Notes under the pieces: model-generated | The model's input: only the letters and a program-made list of their open reading frames with translations | The model's database searches: none | What the model was told of the DNA's origin: nothing | Position numbers and translations under genes: made by a program | In this document: positions 63,294 to 64,000 of the stretch, piece after piece | Layout of the letters: each line of letters starts with the position of its first letter | How positions within the stretch are numbered: position 1 is the stretch's first letter | NCBI RefSeq assembly: GCF_000090795.2 | Contig: NW_003546279.1 | Location: 390,731-454,730, forward strand | DNA: 64,000 nucleotides | Reading direction: 5' to 3' | Source of the DNA: Amphimedon queenslandica | Lineage: Eukaryota; Porifera; Demospongiae; Haplosclerida; Niphatidae

Positions 63294-64000
63294 AACCAGC
63301 ACACCTTCACATGTAAGCCTACTTAGCCTAGCCTAGGGCATTAATTAGAAATACTGTAGGTCAAAATGGTGGCGTTGGTAGGTGTAGTTTTTTTTATTGT
63401 AACTCTAGATAATCTTACTTTGGTATTAGTATTGTACTGTACACCATTATACTTCTATTTTGTATTCGAACAATACTTAAATATTGTCTTTCAAACCATA
63501 GTAGTCCTTCAATACCTGGTGAGAAATGCAAATGACATGATATTATGACAATATTGACACATAACTTTACATGATATTCTTTATATTGCATGTCATTGTT
63601 CCACTAATGACAGTATCTTAGAAATAGAAAGCTATATCAAGCATTATTGATAAGTAAATCTTCAAAATAAAACCTTTAAAAATGTAAATTAACACCTTGT
63701 AGATGTACATGTTTAGAAAATACTTGAACAGTGAGATATTCCACACAGGCAATGTGGACAGGAGCTTGTTGACCAGTTGATGATACTAAAACTACTATAG
63801 TGCTTCCTACACCATTAACCTTCAATATCTCACTATAACCTGTACCAGTACATTACTACCTACCTAGGGGCTAGGACTTAATAACTATATTGTTGAAAAA
63901 TGAACACTTTGCTAATTATTATCATTGTACAGTAGGTTGAGGTTGCAAGTACTTGCTACCCATTCATCATATCCACACTTCAGCTTATAAAGACTACTAC
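63294..64000. other. Right-end flank, no assignable gene
   Basis: Holds the TUFM promoter. A plus-strand AAAATGGTGGCG at about 63363 could be the first codons of a divergent gene (ATGGTGGCGTTG followed by gtaggt), but no second exon is recognisable before the window ends. Confidence 0.3.

Overview
The window is AT-rich nuclear DNA of an animal. Genes are tightly packed on both strands, split by many short introns (about 40-300 bp) with GT...AG ends, and separated by tens to a few hundred bases. The gene set (presenilin, AREL1, MTSS1 with an I-BAR domain, TOPBP1, Artemis, CSPP1, MZT1) is metazoan. Compactness, abundant AT microsatellites and a single-exon orphan 7TM receptor suggest an early-branching animal, most likely a demosponge such as Amphimedon; that assignment is inference. 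Gene spans below run from start codon to stop codon and include introns. Splice sites were read by eye.

Layout. 1-5066 (minus): DHTKD1, running off the left edge, then an intronless 7TM receptor. 5840-16179 (minus): two tandem AREL1-type HECT E3 ligase genes with different N-termini, separated by 2.7 kb that holds a GC-rich foldback, exon-like short modules and a 159-bp tandem repeat. 16382-23882 (plus): presenilin, an ENTPD (CD39-like) ectonucleotidase and Artemis (DCLRE1C). 24057-27832 (minus): an unrecognised, probably nuclear protein with a 177-bp repeat array in one intron. It shares a 41-bp bidirectional promoter with MZT1 (plus). OSGEP (minus) and TOPBP1 (plus) are also divergent, as are DAD1 (minus) and CSPP1 (plus).

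39521-42726 (minus): a tandem pair of J1-crystallin/ADP-ribosylglycohydrolase-family genes. 42962-47885: a tail-to-tail inverted pair of lysosomal phospholipase A2 (PLA2G15/LCAT-type) genes whose exons are a mosaic of near-identical and divergent blocks. 48068-52001 (plus): an MTSS1/MIM homologue. 52465-55432: three divergent Ras/Rab-like GTPases sharing one intron position; only one keeps intact guanine-recognition motifs. 55509-63293 (minus): RUSF1 (C16orf58), two TMEM179-like four-TM proteins, the splicing factor RBM22 and mitochondrial EF-Tu (TUFM). The last 700 bases hold nothing I can assign.

There is no operon-like functional unit. Several neighbours do act in related processes: Artemis and TOPBP1 in DNA damage, MZT1 and CSPP1 at centrosomes and spindle poles. 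The most unusual features are the mosaic inverted phospholipase pair, the AREL1 paralogues with different predicted membrane anchors, the degenerate GTPase trio, the repeat families that share a module (one with a 22-bp palindrome), and a TOPBP1 intron made almost wholly of a 15-bp minisatellite.
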